This document shows, one piece after another, positions 1-7,980 of a stretch of DNA of 49,958 nucleotides (position 1 is its first letter; each line of letters opens with the position of its first letter). Under the pieces are notes generated by a model. The model was not told where the DNA came from. It did no database searches and saw only the letters and a list, made by a program, of their open reading frames with translations. Both the position numbers and the translations under genes were made by a program. The DNA comes from Patescibacteria group bacterium (GTDB lineage Bacteria > Patescibacteriota > Patescibacteriia > Patescibacteriales > UBA12465). Where the stretch lies: the NCBI GenBank assembly GCA_028692765.1, contig JAQUWT010000009.1:1-49958 (forward strand), read 5' to 3'.

Positions 1-210
1 TTCTTGGGCGACCTTATGAGCTTTATCAATGCCGTCTTCTATTGGCGAATAACAATCACGATTAATTGTTTTGTGATTATTTTGATGAGGTAGTTTAATG
101 TCCATCCTGTAGTTGAGTGGTATTTTTTTGATGGAATATTCTTTACTGTCAAAAATTAAAACTGATTTTTTCTTTTTTCTTGCTAAAGCAAGAGATTGTT
201 GCTTGTTCAT
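1..210 (-). CDS. hypothetical protein, partial (C-terminus beyond the window)
   Basis: An open frame of 70 codons starts at an ATG (minus strand, 210-208) and runs off the left edge without a stop. The N-terminus MNKQQSLALARKKKKS is strongly basic, followed by a short stretch that reads like beta strands (VLIFD, YSIKKIPL). I recognise no family. A possible 32-codon ORF ends 15 bases upstream on the same strand, so the two could share a transcript. The A+T-rich codon use matches the rest of the left island. Confidence 0.5.
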   Translation of the reverse strand, partial: MNKQQSLALARKKKKSVLIFDSKEYSIKKIPLNYRMDIKLPHQNNHKTINRDCYSPIEDGIDKAHKVAQE

Positions 211-225
211 ATGTTTAGTAGCTAG

Positions 226-324
226 TTAGTGGCTTAATTGTTCAAAAATATCAAGAATAGCAGAAACATAATCGATTAAAGATTCATTTAAGATATTGAT
301 TTGTATTTCTTTGTCATTCTTCAT
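226..324 (-). CDS. possible small protein (32 aa)
   Basis: A 32-codon frame runs from an ATG at 324 to a TAA at 226. It reads as a short, mostly acidic and hydrophobic amphipathic peptide (MKNDKEIQINILNESLIDYV...). It lies between the terminator hairpin near 400 and the partial gene starting at 210, on the same strand, which is the position of a small leading gene of an operon. There is no homology evidence and it could be chance; its compactness and good spacing are the only support. Confidence 0.3.
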   Translation of the reverse strand: MKNDKEIQINILNESLIDYVSAILDIFEQLSH

Positions 325-384
325 AAATTTGATTATAAGGATATTATGCTTCGCAACATAAAATACCGAAACCATACCTTAAAT

Positions 385-417
385 CAAAAAAAGACCAATA
401 AAATTGGTCTTTTATAA
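385..417. terminator. bidirectional intrinsic terminator
   Basis: A perfect 9-bp stem (AAGACCAAT / ATTGGTCTT) closes a 3-base loop. A runs on the left and T-rich sequence on the right give U-tracts in both directions. On the minus strand it ends the gene at 444-1100. Confidence 0.75.
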
Positions 418-443
418 GGATATTAACAACTGTTTTTAGGTAT

Positions 444-1100
444 CTATTTTTTATTATTTACAAAGTAGTATCTGGAACTATTTATACAATAGCCAATATT
501 TTTATTATGAATTATTAATTCATATTTTAGCGTTAATTTTTTTCTTGTCATCTTATTAATTTCTGTCACTTCTTTTTTTAGCTCTGAACAATCTCTGTAG
601 TTAATTTTTTTTACTATTTCTTTAGGCGTCAATAGTTTATTAGATTTTATTAATACTCCAATTAGATTCATTCTTTTTGATTTTTTATTATCTTTTTGTC
701 TTGGACTGTAATCTTTTATTATTTTTCCTTGTGATATATAAATTTTATCTTCGGTGTAAAATATAGTATTTTCTTTATTTTGGTCTTCTTTATGTTTTAC
801 TAAGATATTTAATATTGATAATATGTAATTTTTAATCTCGGATTTATTTTGTTCAAAGCTCTTTTTATTTTCTAGCTTTTCGAAGTCAAAAAGACCGGCT
901 ATCGGGTTATTAATAGAGAGTATCTTTATTTCATCTTTGTCCTTGCCTATTACTCTTAAAATATGTAAGGAGTTTTTGGACCAGTTATTTATGTTGTCAG
1001 TAAAAATAATGGCCCCCTCTCGATTATTTGGTGAGATATCAAGCCTATCTATTAATATGTATCCTTCTTTTATTAATTCTCTTATATCTTGATTTTCCAT
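444..1100 (-). CDS. hypothetical protein with C-terminal winged-helix-like region
   Basis: 218 residues, soluble, with no signal peptide or membrane segment. The first 110 residues alternate strands and helices (IIFTDNI, LHILRVIG) and match no family I know. From about residue 140 the pattern RMNLIGVLIKSNKLLTPKEI, then a second helix and a beta hairpin ending NIGYCIN, resembles an OmpR/SARP-type winged helix, in which a GY motif sits in the wing. A DNA-binding role is therefore an inference. It is a single gene closed by a terminator at about 400, and A+T-rich like its neighbours. Confidence 0.6.
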   Translation of the reverse strand: MENQDIRELIKEGYILIDRLDISPNNREGAIIFTDNINNWSKNSLHILRVIGKDKDEIKILSINNPIAGLFDFEKLENKKSFEQNKSEIKNYILSILNILVKHKEDQNKENTIFYTEDKIYISQGKIIKDYSPRQKDNKKSKRMNLIGVLIKSNKLLTPKEIVKKINYRDCSELKKEVTEINKMTRKKLTLKYELIIHNKNIGYCINSSRYYFVNNKK

Positions 1101-1176
1101 ATTTTATCCACTTCGTTTTAACGGAGTGTATGAATTGGCTTATATTTATAGTTTAAAGCTTATAGAAACAGGCGTC

Positions 1177-1207
1177 AATAAAAGAGAGTATCTGAAGACA
1201 CCCTCTC
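1177..1207 (-). terminator. intrinsic terminator of the four-gene minus-strand operon
   Basis: Read on the minus strand, GAGAG..TGTCT pairs with AGATA..CTCTC across a 2-base loop, with a small bulge in the stem, and is followed by TTTTATT. It lies 60-90 bases past the last stop codon (1265). Confidence 0.6.
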
Positions 1208-1264
1208 AAATCAGCTTAAGCTTTGCTTAAAATCCTTCTTTAGATTCTTGGACAATTTTATAAA

Positions 1265-1477
1265 CTATCGAATTATTCCTTTATGTAGAAGACATAAGTC
1301 TATCCCAACCGAAATCACTGGTCCATCATTTATTTTATTTTCTTTAGCCCATTCTGTGATTTTTTTGCTACATTCTATACCTGCTTGATATTTTTTCCAT
1401 TCAAACCAGTAGAAGGATATAGACAGAGTAATAATAAGAAATAGTATTATTATCCAATATTCTTTAAGTTTTTTCAT
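1265..1477 (-). CDS. small single-pass membrane protein
   Basis: 70 residues starting MKKLKEYWIIILFL. I chose the ATG at 1477 over one at 1534 because the longer form would overlap the upstream gene by 53 bases, while 1477 starts 4 bases after that gene's stop. One hydrophobic segment covers residues 8-24, preceded by lysines (N-terminus inside). A small soluble tail of about 45 residues carries two cysteines (ECSKK, DLCLL). Family not recognised. It is the last gene of a compact four-gene operon. Confidence 0.5.
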   Translation of the reverse strand: MKKLKEYWIIILFLIITLSISFYWFEWKKYQAGIECSKKITEWAKENKINDGPVISVGIDLCLLHKGIIR

Positions 1478-1481
1478 ATTT

Positions 1482-1832
1482 TTATAAAAATATAGTTTGA
1501 TATAAAATCCAAGAGCAATAAGTGCAAATAGCATTCTCTAGTAATTGTACTAATGAGCCTGCCCATAAATATTTTTGCTCTTGCCATTGATTAGTATCTT
1601 TTTCATAAAGATTTACAAAAAGAGCCACAACGCCTAGTAAGATTGAATATATAAAAATTAGCAGTCCTGTAAGGTTTAATCCAATTAATATTACTGCTAG
1701 TATTTTTGAGATTATGATATATCCAAGATTCAAATATAAAACTTTTATTATAACTGTGGTTATTATATAAAATAACCCATTTCTTATTGCATTATTTACA
1801 ACGGTGAAAAAAACTTCTTGTTGTTTTTTCAT
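1482..1832 (-). CDS. small integral membrane protein
   Basis: 116 residues with about three hydrophobic segments: residues 18-40, 42-75 (long, perhaps two helices) and a weaker one at 95-114. The sequence between them (YEKDTNQWQEQKY) is polar. The start at 1832 is one base from the stop of the preceding gene (1834), so translation is probably coupled. I do not recognise a family. Its place between an anchored protein and a small single-pass protein suggests that the operon makes a membrane complex, which is inference. Confidence 0.55.
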   Translation of the reverse strand: MKKQQEVFFTVVNNAIRNGLFYIITTVIIKVLYLNLGYIIISKILAVILIGLNLTGLLIFIYSILLGVVALFVNLYEKDTNQWQEQKYLWAGSLVQLLENAICTYCSWILYQTIFL

Positions 1833-1833
1833 A

Positions 1834-2910
1834 TTATTTTATTATATTAATTATTTCAATATCAGGTATGCATCTATCCCCAGAACAATCAATGCCATTT
1901 ATTATTCCTTTGATAGTGTAGATATCGTTATAAAAATTAGAATTTTTATTAAAGTCAACTTTATAATAATTTAAAATATAGTTTACCCACAGACCATCCC
2001 AATTAGGATTAATTGAGGTTATATCAGCGTTTTTAGTTTCTTCGGAATTAGCCCAGAACCAATCACAGGGCTTGTTTATATCTACTTCTGTGTGGTTGTC
2101 ATTAATAATACAAAACTTTATTCCAGTAATTTGAGAATAATAAGCACTTATTTTGCCTCGCCATTGAATTTTTTGACCTTCATATTTACTTTTATAGTGG
2201 CTATAATTTTTTGTTTCCTCGATTTTAGATTTAACAACGTCATCATAAGCAAGGGTTGTATTATTAGATTCCATTGAATCACCACAAAGTTGATTTATAA
2301 ATATTTTTTGTATATTTTCTATACTCTGTTGCGGGGTATATTCATTAAAAGACCTTAAATCAAAATAATTATTATTGTTTTTATCTTTATCTCCATATAC
2401 CCATGCATAATAAAGTTTATCAGGATAATCTTTAAACATAAGCACTATTGAAGATCCGCCACCAACGGCAATATTAGTTTCTAGAACTATAAACTCACTT
2501 TTTAATATTTCCTTGCTGTATTTTTCTAGATCAGAATAAGCGGTGTCTTCGAAGTGTTGATTTAAAAATAAGCCAGGCAAGGAGTCCGACTTATTAATAG
2601 CTGAGTAATTATTATTTGCAAATTTATTTAGTGTAAATTTTAAGTATTTTACAAAAGGATCATTCTTTATTAATTTATTGTACCCAATCTCTTCTGCACT
2701 AGGCTCAGTAAACTTCATCATTTCACATAAAGACAGCTTTGTGTTGTTTTTACTATTTAACTCATTATTATCTAAATTGTTTGACAATGGAATGTCTGTA
2801 ATATTTGTAATTTTATTTTTTATTTTATAAAAAGACGACCAGTTAATTATTATAATTAAACTAATGCAAAAAATTAAAGCTATTATTAAAATATTTTGTT
2901 TTTTAATCAT
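1834..2910 (-). CDS. membrane-anchored extracytoplasmic protein with possible OB-fold domain
   Basis: 358 residues. Residues 5-25 form an uncleaved signal-anchor (ILIIALIFCISLIIIINW) after a short KK N-terminus, so most of the protein should lie outside the membrane. The region around residues 135-215 is rich in beta strands. From about residue 240 the pattern KYEGQKIQWRGKIS, a strand stretch, and TIKGIINGIDCSG looks like an OB-fold (a strand with WRGKI, returning as IKGII). This fold assignment is tentative. The ATG overlaps the end of the upstream gene by 8 bases, showing an operon. No catalytic motif was seen. Confidence 0.6.
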   Translation of the reverse strand: MIKKQNILIIALIFCISLIIIINWSSFYKIKNKITNITDIPLSNNLDNNELNSKNNTKLSLCEMMKFTEPSAEEIGYNKLIKNDPFVKYLKFTLNKFANNNYSAINKSDSLPGLFLNQHFEDTAYSDLEKYSKEILKSEFIVLETNIAVGGGSSIVLMFKDYPDKLYYAWVYGDKDKNNNNYFDLRSFNEYTPQQSIENIQKIFINQLCGDSMESNNTTLAYDDVVKSKIEETKNYSHYKSKYEGQKIQWRGKISAYYSQITGIKFCIINDNHTEVDINKPCDWFWANSEETKNADITSINPNWDGLWVNYILNYYKVDFNKNSNFYNDIYTIKGIINGIDCSGDRCIPDIEIINIIK

Positions 2911-3205
2911 GTTTATCTTTTTTTAATTCTTTTAAAAATAAGGCGATTTTTATTTCACGTTCTAATTTTTGAGCCTTAAGATCCTCATCTCCATCCTTGT
3001 ATATAAAATTAATAAAATAATTAGATAATCCGTCCCCAAAGGATTTAATTATAAAAGCACCTTTATGTTGTGCCCACTCTGTAAGATCTGATGTTTTTAT
3101 AAAATAAGTGTTTTCAATTTTTAAATTTGGAAGCTTATTATTTATCACGCCAGTGATTGCCTCATATGTATTTTCTACAGCGATCACTATTTTTTTATTG
3201 GGCAT
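2903..3205 (-). CDS. hypothetical small soluble protein
   Basis: 100 residues, starting MPNKKIVIAVENTYEAI. An alpha/beta pattern (IVIAVENTY, AFIIKSFGDGL, helix) with a lysine-rich C-terminal helix is visible. It lacks a signal peptide. It is the first gene of the four-gene minus-strand operon, and its 3' end overlaps the next start by 8 bases, so the two products are probably made in step. Family not recognised. Confidence 0.5.
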   Translation of the reverse strand: MPNKKIVIAVENTYEAITGVINNKLPNLKIENTYFIKTSDLTEWAQHKGAFIIKSFGDGLSNYFINFIYKDGDEDLKAQKLEREIKIALFLKELKKDKHD

Positions 3206-3257
3206 ATTTTGCTAGTTATAAACTAATTATTATTACGCAAATTTTAAAAAGTAAATA

Positions 3258-3333
3258 GCTAAGCCGTATACAGTCCTATTTTCAAAAATAACTGCTTAGC
3301 AATGGGGTAAGACACAAAACAGGACAAACGGCT
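3258..3333. repeat. imperfect inverted repeat in intergenic region (structured RNA or DNA candidate)
   Basis: AGCCGTATACAGTCCT (3262-3277) is matched by AGGACAAACGGCT (3321-3333) as an imperfect inverted pair. A second pair, GCTAAG (3258-3263) and CTTAGC (3295-3300), overlaps it, so the two foldings compete. No ORF fits here. With 3431-3557 it makes up most of the 486-base gap between the unknown operon and the defence operon. Confidence 0.4.
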
Positions 3334-3430
3334 CAAATTTGACAGAATAAGCCGTCAAAACGAGCTAACTTATTGCTTGTATGGTGAAAGATATTTTATT
3401 ACCAACAAAAAAACGGACACCCGACCTAGT

Positions 3431-3557
3431 TGCGAAACTACACTTTGGGTATCCGTAAAGGATCCTACTTATGCTGGTCGGTGTGCCCGTTCCATTGCAC
3501 AAATAGGATAAATGCCAAGATTGACAAAATCCTTTACAGATTAAGTATAGTTTCGCA
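3431..3557. repeat. 127-bp element bounded by 29/33-bp inverted repeats
   Basis: The left arm (3431-3463) begins TGCGAAACTACACTT and ends ATCCGTAAAGGAT. The reverse complement of 3529-3557 begins TGCGAAACTATACTT and ends ATCTGTAAAGGAT. The arms differ by about three substitutions and one 4-base indel. About 65 bases lie between the arms. Inside, GGTCGGTGTGCCCGT (3475-3490) can pair with ACGGACACCCGACC just left of the element (3413-3426), an alternative fold, and TGTGC/GCACA forms a small hairpin. No transposase is near. Nature unknown. Confidence 0.6.
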
Positions 3558-3605
3558 CCTATATTTTAGTTTAAAATTAATTATTTTTCAAGAAAAATAT
3601 AAATA

Positions 3606-3635
3606 CTTGTTTGCTATTAAACAAGATGCTATAAT
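3606..3635 (+). promoter_or_regulatory. promoter and palindromic operator of the controller gene
   Basis: TTGTTT (3607-3612), 17 bases, then TATAAT (3630-3635) with an extended -10 (TGC). A perfect 7-bp inverted repeat, CTTGTTT-6-AAACAAG (3606-3625), covers the -35 and spacer. This is where restriction-modification controller proteins usually bind their own promoter. The transcript would have a leader of about 50 nt before the ATG at 3692. Confidence 0.6.
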
Positions 3636-3691
3636 TTATATATCCATTTTTTGGTAACAAAAAAATACCATCAATAAAATACTAACAATTT

Positions 3692-3910
3692 ATGGAAATA
3701 GAAAAAAATAATAAACTGGGGAAGAAAATAAGAGATTTGCGTCTACAAAAAGGACTAACTCAAGATGATTTTGCAAGAGAGGCGAATATTTGTTATACAA
3801 CTTTAACAAAAATAGAATCTGGGGTAATAAAAAAGCCAACAGTATTTCTTGCCGCTAAAATTGCTAAAACCTTAAACATAACTTTAGATAAATTAATAAA
3901 TAATATATGA
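3692..3910 (+). CDS. Xre/Cro-type helix-turn-helix controller protein
   Basis: 72 residues, essentially one HTH_3 domain. LGKKIRDLRLQKGLTQDDFA (residues 9-28) holds helix 1 and the start of the helix-turn-helix, and YTTLTKIESGVIKKP carries the recognition helix and the conserved I-E-x-G. The size and position ahead of a methyltransferase fit the C (controller) proteins of restriction-modification systems, which time nuclease and methylase expression. A palindrome sits over its promoter at 3606-3625. The TGA stop overlaps the next ATG (ATGA), so the two genes are coupled. Confidence 0.85.
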   Translation: MEIEKNNKLGKKIRDLRLQKGLTQDDFAREANICYTTLTKIESGVIKKPTVFLAAKIAKTLNITLDKLINNI

Positions 3911-6081
3911 AAACTTTCTTACAAGCAAAACAAGAGTTTGATAATAAGAATTTAAAATCATCCGAGTTTGAAGCTTTTATCCCTGTTAATATAAAAATTG
4001 CGGGAAAATATAAAATAAAAAATAATAAAAATCAGCCAAATGAGGAATATTATAAATGGCAATTTTTTTATTCATTGGTATACTCTGGTTTATACAAAAA
4101 AGACTACATTGGCACAGAGGTATTTTTCCCAAAGGGAAATAAAAACTCAGCACCAATTAAGTTTGATGGAGCAATTTTTGATAGTGTTGATTGGTTTAGT
4201 TATTATTCTGAATGGGCAACAAATAAAAACCAAGAATCTCTGGATTGGTTGAGAAAACATCTTATAGCAGTAATAGAATTTAAAAAAGAGGATTCAAAAG
4301 ATACTGAAACTGTTTATAATCAACAATTAAAACCAGCTATAAAAGAGTCGGAAATGGAATATTGTCTCGGAATTCTTTATGACACCGAGAGATTATATTT
4401 ATTTCAGAAAAAAAATGGTAATTATTTACGCCTTGATGAGTCATTAAACCAAAAGGGTGATGAGAGTTCTACAAAAGATTTATCACTTCATCTTACAGAT
4501 GCTTATTATAAAATTCCATCATTTGATCAATTACAAAAGAAGATTACAAGCATTAAAATAGATAGAACAAAAAGAACTATTGATGATTTGGATATAGTTA
4601 CTGGAATTTATAGCAAACAATTAACTGATGGGGTTTCAAACATTTTAAGATCAATGGATAGGGTTGGAATGAAAAATCAAAGGGGGTACGAAATATTAAT
4701 ACAAATATTGGCTTTAAAAATTTATGATGAAAAAAGAAGTCTAAAAACAAATCCTAGAGAATTTTTGGATTTTTATAAAACAGATCAAGAAACTGATAAA
4801 CTCAATTTACTTTTTTATATTACTGAAAAAGAAAAAAATTTTGTTTCATTGGGAGATGATGTTATACAGGAGTTTTTAGAAAGAATGAGGCTTTTATACA
4901 ATGAAGCTTCAGAGGTTTATCACTTTATATTAAAAAGAGATGATACTGAAACAATAAACTGGAAAAACCCGAGTCATGTTCAGATAATTAGTGAGGTTGT
5001 TGAACAATTTCAGGATTATAGTTTTGTAAAGTCACATAAAACTGATTTATATCAAATCGTTTTTTATAAATTTGCTAATGAGTTTTCCAAGGCAGACAAA
5101 GGTCAGTTTATTACACCTTTGCCGCTTATTGATTTCTTGGTTAGAATAGTAAACCCGAGAAGTACAGAAAAGGTAATAGATCCAACAGCTGGTATAGCAG
5201 ATTTTTTATCAGTTTCTTATGTTAATTCTAATAGCAAACTGGATGACAAAAATATTTACGGAATTGACAATGATGAGCAAATGATAATGTTGGCTCAATT
5301 AAATATGTTGCTCAATGGTGATGGTAATGCAATCTTAAAATTTAAACCAGACAAGGGGTCGATATCATGGAAATTTGACGACAGAGATAACCTGGTAGAA
5401 TTACAGCCGTTACTTCACAAAGATGGAAATTGGGATAATTGGAAAGATCAAACAAAGTTAAAAAAATTTGATGTAGTTTTAACTAACCCACCATTTGGCG
5501 AAGATAGAAAGTATGAACCAAAAACAAAGAGGGATAAAGAAATTATTGAAATGTATGAGCTTTGGAATGTTGGAAGAAGTGGAAATTGGATAGATTTAGG
5601 TTTAGTATTTTTAGAAAACTCTTATAGAATTTTAAAAGAAAACGGAAGGGTCGGAATTATTTTGTCTAACTCTTTGGCCTCAATAGACAGATGGGAAAAG
5701 GCTAGAAAGTGGTTAATGCAAAAAATGAGAATTGTAGCACTATTTGATTTACCAGCTAATGTATTCGCTGACACGGGAGTAAATACAACCCTAATAGTTG
5801 CTTATAAACCGAGCGAAAAAGAATTAATTAAATTACAAAAAGAAAATTACAATGTTTTTGTTAAGGATATTAAAAAGGTTGGATATGAAGTTAGAACGTC
5901 AAAAAGAGTAAAATATTTTAACCCTATATATAAAATAAATGAAAAAACCTTTGACATTGAACAAGACTCTGAGGGCAATCCAAAAATTGATGAAGATTTT
6001 ACTAGCACTATATCTGAATTTAAAGAATGGTGTTTGGGGCAGGAAAAAACACTGCAAGATTTATTTATTGAAAATAAATAA
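3907..6081 (+). CDS. restriction nuclease-methyltransferase fusion (N6-adenine, type IIB/IIG or type I-like)
   Basis: 724 residues. The N-terminal 170 residues look like a PD-(D/E)XK nuclease of the HsdR-N kind: FDGAIFD (D87), then IEFKK (E124-x-K126), then NQQLKP and GILYD. A helical linker follows (about 180-360), then an N6-adenine methyltransferase of the HsdM/N6_Mtase type: QFITPLPLIDFL, motif I DPTAGIADFL (D425) and motif IV NPPF (527-530). Motif I is unusual, with GIA where most relatives have GTG. Nuclease plus methylase in one chain next to an S gene is the layout of BcgI-like type IIB systems. It could also be a methylase with a non-catalytic N-domain, but the D...ExK triad argues for activity. 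It overlaps the controller gene by 4 bases. Confidence 0.82.
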   Translation: MKTFLQAKQEFDNKNLKSSEFEAFIPVNIKIAGKYKIKNNKNQPNEEYYKWQFFYSLVYSGLYKKDYIGTEVFFPKGNKNSAPIKFDGAIFDSVDWFSYYSEWATNKNQESLDWLRKHLIAVIEFKKEDSKDTETVYNQQLKPAIKESEMEYCLGILYDTERLYLFQKKNGNYLRLDESLNQKGDESSTKDLSLHLTDAYYKIPSFDQLQKKITSIKIDRTKRTIDDLDIVTGIYSKQLTDGVSNILRSMDRVGMKNQRGYEILIQILALKIYDEKRSLKTNPREFLDFYKTDQETDKLNLLFYITEKEKNFVSLGDDVIQEFLERMRLLYNEASEVYHFILKRDDTETINWKNPSHVQIISEVVEQFQDYSFVKSHKTDLYQIVFYKFANEFSKADKGQFITPLPLIDFLVRIVNPRSTEKVIDPTAGIADFLSVSYVNSNSKLDDKNIYGIDNDEQMIMLAQLNMLLNGDGNAILKFKPDKGSISWKFDDRDNLVELQPLLHKDGNWDNWKDQTKLKKFDVVLTNPPFGEDRKYEPKTKRDKEIIEMYELWNVGRSGNWIDLGLVFLENSYRILKENGRVGIILSNSLASIDRWEKARKWLMQKMRIVALFDLPANVFADTGVNTTLIVAYKPSEKELIKLQKENYNVFVKDIKKVGYEVRTSKRVKYFNPIYKINEKTFDIEQDSEGNPKIDEDFTSTISEFKEWCLGQEKTLQDLFIENK

Positions 6082-6087
6082 CCCTAT

Positions 6088-7557
6088 ATGAGAATAGTAA
6101 CGTACAGTGATATTATAAAAAATAAATGTAATTTAGCACCCCATCAGCTAAGCGTTTTAAGTTTTTCAAATGACAACGTAAAAACAATTAGAGAATTGTT
6201 AAGCAGAAAACTTACAAAAAACGATAATGGAATTGAAGTCGGTTCAAACAATTATATATCAAAATCGCCGTATTATTTTTTAAGGACCAAAAGCATACAA
6301 GAAGAAAGTTATTTACCACAAATAAGTGATGAGTGTTTTGTCCCTGTGATGCCAAACGTTTTTATAAAATTTAATTTAAAACAAGGTGATTTAGTTATAT
6401 CAAAAGACTCAAATATTGGAGAATCGGTTATTCTCGATTCGGATTACCCGAATTTTATGCTTTCTGGAGCAATGTATAGACTTCCAATTGATAAATATAA
6501 GTTATATTTATTTGCTTTTTTAAAGAACGGCATTTTTAAAGATCAGCTTGATTTATTGGTGCCAAAAGGTGCAACAATTAGACATGCGGGTACAAAGTTC
6601 CTTGATTGTAAAATACCATTTCCAAAAGAAGACTCCATAATTAGCTATGTTGAAAATTTAACCCAGTCTATAATTAACAAAGAAATTGCAATAAAAGAAA
6701 AAAATCAACTAATCTTTAACTTAATTGAATCAGAATTATTAGAAAATCAGAAAAAGTCTATATTTAAATATCAAACGCCAAGTTTAAGCAATTTAGAAAA
6801 AACTGGAAGAATGGATGTCGGATTATATTGCAGAGAGTTTGAGTATTATAATTTTATAGTAAAAAATTATGTACATGGCTCAGTAAATTTAATTGAAAGA
6901 GGATATAAGTGGTCCAGGGGGACTAGCTTAGAAATAAAGGGGATAAAAACAAGAATAAATAGTGATGTTGCCAAAGAAGGGTTTTATGAATTAATTATTC
7001 CAACAAATATTTCTGAATACGGAACAATAATTAAATCAACATTTATTGGTACTACCAAAAAATTAAAAACAATTAAAAAGGGTGACATCATATTTGGTGG
7101 AGAAGGATTTAAAAAAGGAAGAAGTTTTGTTGTTTGTGAAAACGTATCAAACATAGCAACAAATTATCATGGTATAAGAATATATAAAAAAGAGGTTGAT
7201 TTGATTGATTCGGTGTTTATTAGATGTTTTTTGGCATATTGGAGATCTAAAGGGATTATTGATTATATTGGCGTTGGTGGATCAGGTGGTCATTGCGCGC
7301 CACAATATTTTGATTTAATTGAAACGCCATTGTTTCCTGATCAAATAAAAAATAAAATTTCCTCACTCTATCACTGTGAAGCGATCAAAGAAAAAAACTT
7401 AAAAGAGGATGATTTTATAAACAAGGACAATGAGTGGAATAAGAAAGCCGGTATTTATGATATTGATAAATCTATAAAGAAAATTAAAACTTGTTTAAGT
7501 GATACTCTTGCAAAAATTGCAAACAACCAAATAGTTGATATTGATTACAACTTATAA
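6088..7557 (+). CDS. hsdS: HsdS-like DNA specificity subunit
   Basis: 489 residues in two roughly repeated halves, as expected for two target recognition domains. Half one (about 30-215) contains KQGDLVISKDSNIGESVIL and KGATIRHAGTKFLDCKIPFP. Half two (about 245-440) contains IKKGDIIFGGEGFKKGRSFV and ending IETPLFPDQI. Both show the 'GD-hhhs' strand and the closing 'hphP.P' motif of type I specificity subunits, and each is followed by a lysine-rich helix that acts as a spacer. It starts 6 bases after the methylase stop. It should give the complex its bipartite target site; the site cannot be read from sequence. Confidence 0.8.
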   Translation: MRIVTYSDIIKNKCNLAPHQLSVLSFSNDNVKTIRELLSRKLTKNDNGIEVGSNNYISKSPYYFLRTKSIQEESYLPQISDECFVPVMPNVFIKFNLKQGDLVISKDSNIGESVILDSDYPNFMLSGAMYRLPIDKYKLYLFAFLKNGIFKDQLDLLVPKGATIRHAGTKFLDCKIPFPKEDSIISYVENLTQSIINKEIAIKEKNQLIFNLIESELLENQKKSIFKYQTPSLSNLEKTGRMDVGLYCREFEYYNFIVKNYVHGSVNLIERGYKWSRGTSLEIKGIKTRINSDVAKEGFYELIIPTNISEYGTIIKSTFIGTTKKLKTIKKGDIIFGGEGFKKGRSFVVCENVSNIATNYHGIRIYKKEVDLIDSVFIRCFLAYWRSKGIIDYIGVGGSGGHCAPQYFDLIETPLFPDQIKNKISSLYHCEAIKEKNLKEDDFINKDNEWNKKAGIYDIDKSIKKIKTCLSDTLAKIANNQIVDIDYNL

Positions 7558-7558
7558 T

Positions 7559-7975
7559 ATGAGAAAAACTGGATACAATACAAATCTTGCATCAGAATAT
7601 TATGCTTTATCAATGTTATATCGAAAAGGAGCTAATGCCTATTTAACTTTGGGTAACAAAAAATCGGTAGATATTGTTATTGAAACTGATAATGGAGAGG
7701 TTGTTACTGTAGATGTTAAAGGATTAGCCGGTAAAACTTGTTGGCCAATGGATAATTTCAAGAAAGAAGCTAAGAACCATTTTATTTTGTTGGTGTGCTT
7801 TTTAGATAAAATAAACGATCATAACGTTAATCCTGAAAGTTGGATAATTCCTTCAACAATCGTCAGAAAATTATTTTACATTAATCCAAAAGGAAACAGG
7901 TGTGTGATAGATAGAAGTAAAATTATTAAGATTGGTCAGCAATACAAAGAAAATTGGGACTCATTATTAAAATAA
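7559..7975 (+). CDS. small PD-(D/E)XK nuclease-like protein
   Basis: 138 residues from MRKTGYNTN. The ATG at 7559 was chosen because it follows the hsdS stop by one base; an in-frame start 24 bases upstream lies inside hsdS. Residues line up with a minimal PD-(D/E)XK core: E13 in the first helix (ASEYYALSML), D38 (SVDIVIE), and D52-V-K54 (TVDVKG), followed by a strand-helix region (NHFILLVCFLD). This is the arrangement of resolvase-like and homing-type endonucleases. Such small nucleases are not a standard part of type IIB systems, so its role here (second nuclease, modified-DNA cleavage, repair) is open. Confidence 0.65.
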   Translation: MRKTGYNTNLASEYYALSMLYRKGANAYLTLGNKKSVDIVIETDNGEVVTVDVKGLAGKTCWPMDNFKKEAKNHFILLVCFLDKINDHNVNPESWIIPSTIVRKLFYINPKGNRCVIDRSKIIKIGQQYKENWDSLLK

Positions 7976-7980
7976 ATTTT

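Noticed and set aside
3411-3560. Integron attC or retron-type element.
   Set aside because: No GTTRRRY/RYYYAAC core pair, no integrase and no reverse transcriptase were seen in the window.
3430-3657. Open frame of 75 codons on the plus strand.
   Set aside because: It lies across the inverted-repeat element and the controller promoter and has an unnatural composition. It is best explained by the repeat.
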